Below are positions 60,685 to 64,000 of a DNA stretch of 64,000 bases, one piece after another. Position 1 is the first letter of the stretch. The number at the start of each line of letters is the position of its first letter. A program made the position numbers and the translations under genes. The notes under the pieces were generated by a model. It made no database searches. It was not told the origin of the DNA and saw nothing but the letters and a program-made list of their open reading frames with translations. This DNA is from Triops longicaudatus (lineage: Eukaryota; Arthropoda; Branchiopoda; Notostraca; Triopsidae), in the NCBI GenBank assembly GCA_022885665.1, contig JAGQDJ010000238.1:1-64000 (forward strand), written 5' to 3'.

Positions 60685-61702
60685 ATCATTTTTGCCGTTT
60701 TCCTTCTCATTCCATCCATTGCCAGTTCGGTGTCTGCAGAATCGAAGAATTTCTTTTTCGTGACTCACAGTTCGTACACAACGTCCACCTTGAATACTGC
60801 AATTTCGGCTTCCATTAAGATTTCGGGTATTTTTAAAGAAAAGGAAAATTGCCGTCCATATGTGCAACTTATTATTCAGTTAATTTACATTAATTGTAAA
60901 AATAATTCTGGTGAACACAGGGAGTATGGCTGGCGTGACAGAGCAATGCCACAGAAATTGCGCTTGACATCCATCTTGTCAAGCATTCGACGTCAAGATC
61001 ACGGAAGGTACGATAGATCTCGGTTCTTTCACCTGCAATTTTTTCGAACTCAACGCCTGCAACTGGGCAACTACTGGCCTGACGAGCACTCCTTTTACGC
61101 CCACTCACCGACTGTGGGACAAACTCGTTAGCCAGTTTGCTGCGAAACCTAAAGCTTGCAGCCAATACTACGGTGTTTTTTACGAAGGAAATTGTCAAGT
61201 GTACCGAGGATTGCCCGGTTTCACCGGCCTAGATTGCGACACTGCTCCTAGGTCGTGCTCTGACTTCCACTACAGCGGTCAGTATGGCTTTATCTCTGAT
61301 TTCGGAATAGAAAATAGACTAAATTTGCCTTTTTTTAACATTGCTCTAACTGATTGGGATACTATTTCCCATTTGGCTTCTATAGTTACGCGCAAACAAT
61401 TGATCGTACTTGAACGTTTTACATCCGGGGCTTATATTGAACACATTTTCAGTGGTCTAGAAATCAGCTCTTTCGGCGAGCTGTCCCTGAATTCTACTCA
61501 AGACCCTGTTCCCACAGGCTTCCCGATTCCACTAACAAAAGTCCCCTTCGTCTACCCAACGGTCAACAGCAGCTGCTCAGCCTTTTGGCAGTTTGAAAGC
61601 AATGTTTCAGTTTGTTCGCAACGAACTCATGTTCTTAATTTTGGTTCGCATAAGTGGAACGGGATTGTGGGCTACAGTGGTCTTTCGATCTTTGTGGCCT
61701 AA
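60685..61702 (+). pseudogene. Secreted PAN/apple-like protein, copy 4 (decayed)
   Basis: Same plan as copy 3, but the start ATG is lost (the row begins ATC ATT TTT). A TGA replaces a Leu codon inside the Cys motif (NCA then stop then HPSC, about 60966). The donor of intron 2 is changed from gtgagt to gtcagt. About 202 bp covering the acceptor and first third of exon 3 are deleted with a 2-bp microhomology (gc). As a result the old intron reads through in frame into exon 3, giving an open stretch 61199-61702 (SGQYGFISDFGIENRLN, then ALTDWDTISHLAS). The rest matches the family to its normal stop. No transcript of the full protein is expected. Confidence 0.88.
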
Positions 61703-62409
61703 TTTTGTCTGTAAATAACGAAGTTTCTTTTATCACAGTTACTAAGCTTACTGTCTAGTTTAGTCCTTTGGGCAAATTAATCTACACATACGCTTGGAAT
61801 CCAGATAAATTTTTTTTAATTGGCCATTTCAGTACTACCTTTGTCGTGAAGCAACGTGCAGAATAACGTGAAACGAAGAAACGCTGAGCATTAATACCGA
61901 CTGCACAGTAAGAAATGTACACACGTCATAATGTTTGAACACGTCTTAACATGAACTGTCGTGAAGAATGTGTATTCAACTCCATCTTATAAGTTTTCAC
62001 ATTAAATACACTGCTCTGTGAATTGCTAGATAATTTTAAAGTCTGCAAGCCTCGGGCTTCATGGAGTCTTCCAAAAATGTGCTAAACGGCGTTTATCACA
62101 CGTGACAACGTGTTGGATCCTAAGATGTCGACGTGTTGGATCCTAACTGCATGTTTAATTTCCCTTTCCGGTATATAATTTTAACTTCTTAAAAAAAGCG
62201 GTTAGATATAACTCAAGCTTGTAAGTTTACTATTGCGATTTTTATTTGCAGTGTTACCAAGTATCAAAATAAGTGGTAAACATTGCACTTCTTTCGAAGT
62301 AGAAAGTAGCAATATCGGAGTTCTGTAGACAATAACTTTCTAGTCACCTAACCAGTTTGTGTATACCAGTGATTTAACAGCTTACAAAATAAAAATATCC
62401 TCAGTTGTA
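61703..62409. repeat. PAN 3' flank and start of NLR-relic homology
   Basis: 61703-62120 matches the 3' flanks of copies 2 and 3. A doubled phrase, cgtgttggatcctaa, occurs at 62107-62148. From about 62150 the sequence matches 20520-20780, the intron side of the minus-strand NACHT relic. Confidence 0.65.
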
Positions 62410-63660
62410 CAGCACTTACCTCTTTACCGACTTCCATTAACTTTACCAACAAAACCAGACGAAGTCGACTTTGGTAGTTGCCCGACGAAAGTTTCGCCCA
62501 ATCCGAGGTCAGTTTCAGCATTAAAGTCGACTTGCCGTATTCCGGATTTCCCTCAATAAGACACCGATAACCGCTGCCGTGCGGAAACGTTCCTAGAAGT
62601 CATTTGTGAGCTTAGCGTAATTCTTTTCTACACTTCATGAAACAATCTTTTACTTCAAGGCGATTGACCAGCTCCTCATGAGGAAAACTCATTCCTGACT
62701 GATGAGCATCGCCCACAACTAGTGGCGCGTAGATTTCTTAAACGCTCCAGTTGAACTGGGTACTCCACGTCAAGGGCTTCACTTTGCACAGGTTGTCGAG
62801 GTAGTAGCTCCGCAGTTTCTGGAACGAGAGGGAGTAGAATTCTCTATTGAATCCCTGATTTGCTTTTTCAACGGTCTGTGATATACAGTCGTCCGACTTC
62901 TCCGTCTCTCTCAGTTTCAGTTTCACTTTTTCATCCACCTACCGCAAAGTCCAACAATTAATCACTACGCGGTGTAAACTCTAATGTGCATCTGAGTTAA
63001 AACATGGATTGCACCTGCTTTAGTAGTAATTCAATTGAACGTGCTTTTGCGCAATTTGTTCTCGATCTTCTAAAACCTCGCACAGGGCTTGAATGAAAAC
63101 GGTTCCCTGGGATTCATCTCTAAACGCTGAGAAACCTGTCTCAAGCATCGTTAGTGAAAGGAACTACTGTTCAACATATTCTCACGTACGAGGAAGGCTC
63201 GCGAAGACAATCAGTGTATCGTTACAATCCCGGCCACCTTTGCTCGCCGAAAGTGTTTTGGTTTTAGCTCTTCACTTTCGCAGTATTCGACCACGGTTTT
63301 TGAATGGCGACCTAATAACACTGTCGGCTCTTCGCTAAGGTTTCCTGGTAGCGGACCTCTGCAATTTTTGTTATCCCCAGTACACAGAGTAAACATAATT
63401 TGAAGGACCATTTCCAGTCAAACCTGCAAAAGTTGAAGAAGGACAATTTCGACTTGCCCTTCTAGTCGGGAGCATTTTTACAGTCAAACAGGTCAATAAC
63501 GACTTGCGAAGCCATGGATCTTCCATCATCTGTTTCGACAAAAGTCTCACTTAACTCGCTGCCCCATTCTCCGTGGTTCATGATGCAGACGATTGTCGAA
63601 TCGGTCGAATCCTCCCAGTGGGGAAATGTGACTCAAAAATAAGGCACAGGTTTTTCGGAT
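62410..63660 (-). pseudogene. Caspase-NACHT-LRR subfamily 2, caspase plus NACHT relic c
   Basis: Read downward, a caspase large-subunit exon (to donor at 63423) has STIVCIMNHGEWGS with the His and SFFNFCR with the Cys. A linker begins RGPLPGNLSEE, followed by the small-subunit strand DTLIVFASLPR and GTVFIQALCEVLEDRE. A pre-NACHT exon (from 62939) has FYSLSFQKLRSYYLDNLCKV. The P-loop exon, ending at a gtaagtgc donor near 62420, reads GNPEYGKST. Damage: TAG before KGKSK in the caspase, a one-base shift before DTLIV, TAA after FNWSV, and Gly to Glu in the P-loop. Order and intron positions equal those of the 25 and 48 kb genes, so the caspase fusion predates the split of the two subfamilies. Walker B and LRR exons were not found here. 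Confidence 0.82.
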
Positions 63661-64000
63661 AAACTGGAACACAAACTTTATTTACTTAACTTAAAAACAT
63701 ACGCCGATTGGGATACACAATAGAGAAAATAAGGGGTAACTACGCTACAAGGTTGTATAAATGGTTCCTTCACGCTAGGGGTTGCGCCTTCGACTGTCGC
63801 TGGCTCTCTGCTCCCTTTTATCGAGGTCAGCTAGGTTCGCAAAAGGGAGTGACGTGGCAAAAGTGGTAGGAAATGTCAAGGTGAAACAGAGAACGACGTG
63901 GCAAAAAAACGGGTGGAAAAAAAGGTGAAAGGTGGAAGGGTTGAAGGTGAAAGTCCAAACATCCGTATCCGGGAGGGCTATAGGAATCGGATGGGCTTGC
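63661..64000. other. No gene recognised
   Basis: Upstream of the relic above, I could not find its first caspase exons. A purine-rich segment (63895-63960) repeats ggtggaa and ggtgaaa words. Confidence 0.4.

Overview
The window is nuclear DNA of an invertebrate animal. Genes are split by many short GT-AG introns (down to about 48-76 nt). There is no operon structure, and hAT elements, MITEs and a LINE are scattered between genes. Protein families seen are a pancreatic-type lipase with a C-terminal sandwich domain, secreted PAN/apple-like proteins, and NACHT-LRR proteins with an N-terminal caspase. I cannot fix the phylum from sequence alone; arthropod or cnidarian grade would both fit.

Layout. 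1-480: a repeat shared with 13.5 kb. 2.46-5.53 kb (-): an intact ten-exon lipase. 7.15-8.94 kb: a hAT element with a second hAT-type MITE nested in it, both with 8-bp target duplications; it splits a minus-strand ORF. 10.2-11.4 kb (-), 15.5-16.8, 37.4-38.6 and 60.7-61.7 kb (+): four copies of a three-exon secreted PAN-like gene. Three look intact and the fourth is decayed. 25.1-31.2 and 48.1-54.8 kb (+): two paralogous caspase-NACHT-LRR genes of about 1,300-1,360 aa. 19.0-21.2, 41.0-41.4 and 62.4-63.65 kb (-): broken copies of a second caspase-NACHT subfamily. 41.8-43.05 kb: two unrecognised ORFs. 45-47.5 kb: AT-rich satellite and MITEs. 55.3-56.4 kb: a 5'-truncated LINE.

The organising feature is segmental duplication. 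A unit of roughly 20-25 kb (caspase-NLR, a spacer, the PAN gene, an antisense NLR relic) is present in at least two copies, so several transposon insertions can be read against an empty paralogous site in the same window. The caspase-NLR architecture joins nucleotide-dependent oligomerisation (NACHT), a sensor (LRR) and the effector protease (caspase) in one polypeptide. I infer a cell-death or immune switch needing no adaptor. Whether the neighbouring secreted PAN proteins take part is unknown; only their co-duplication is seen.

Assembly caveat. The window holds three single N bases (274, 15912, 51365). Each is flanked by perfect 99-125 bp direct duplications that look like unmerged contig overlaps. 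One splits the large NACHT exon of the second caspase-NLR gene, and one adds 42 false codons to a PAN gene. Gene models were built by hand from ORFs, splice-site phase and comparison between paralogues, with no database search.
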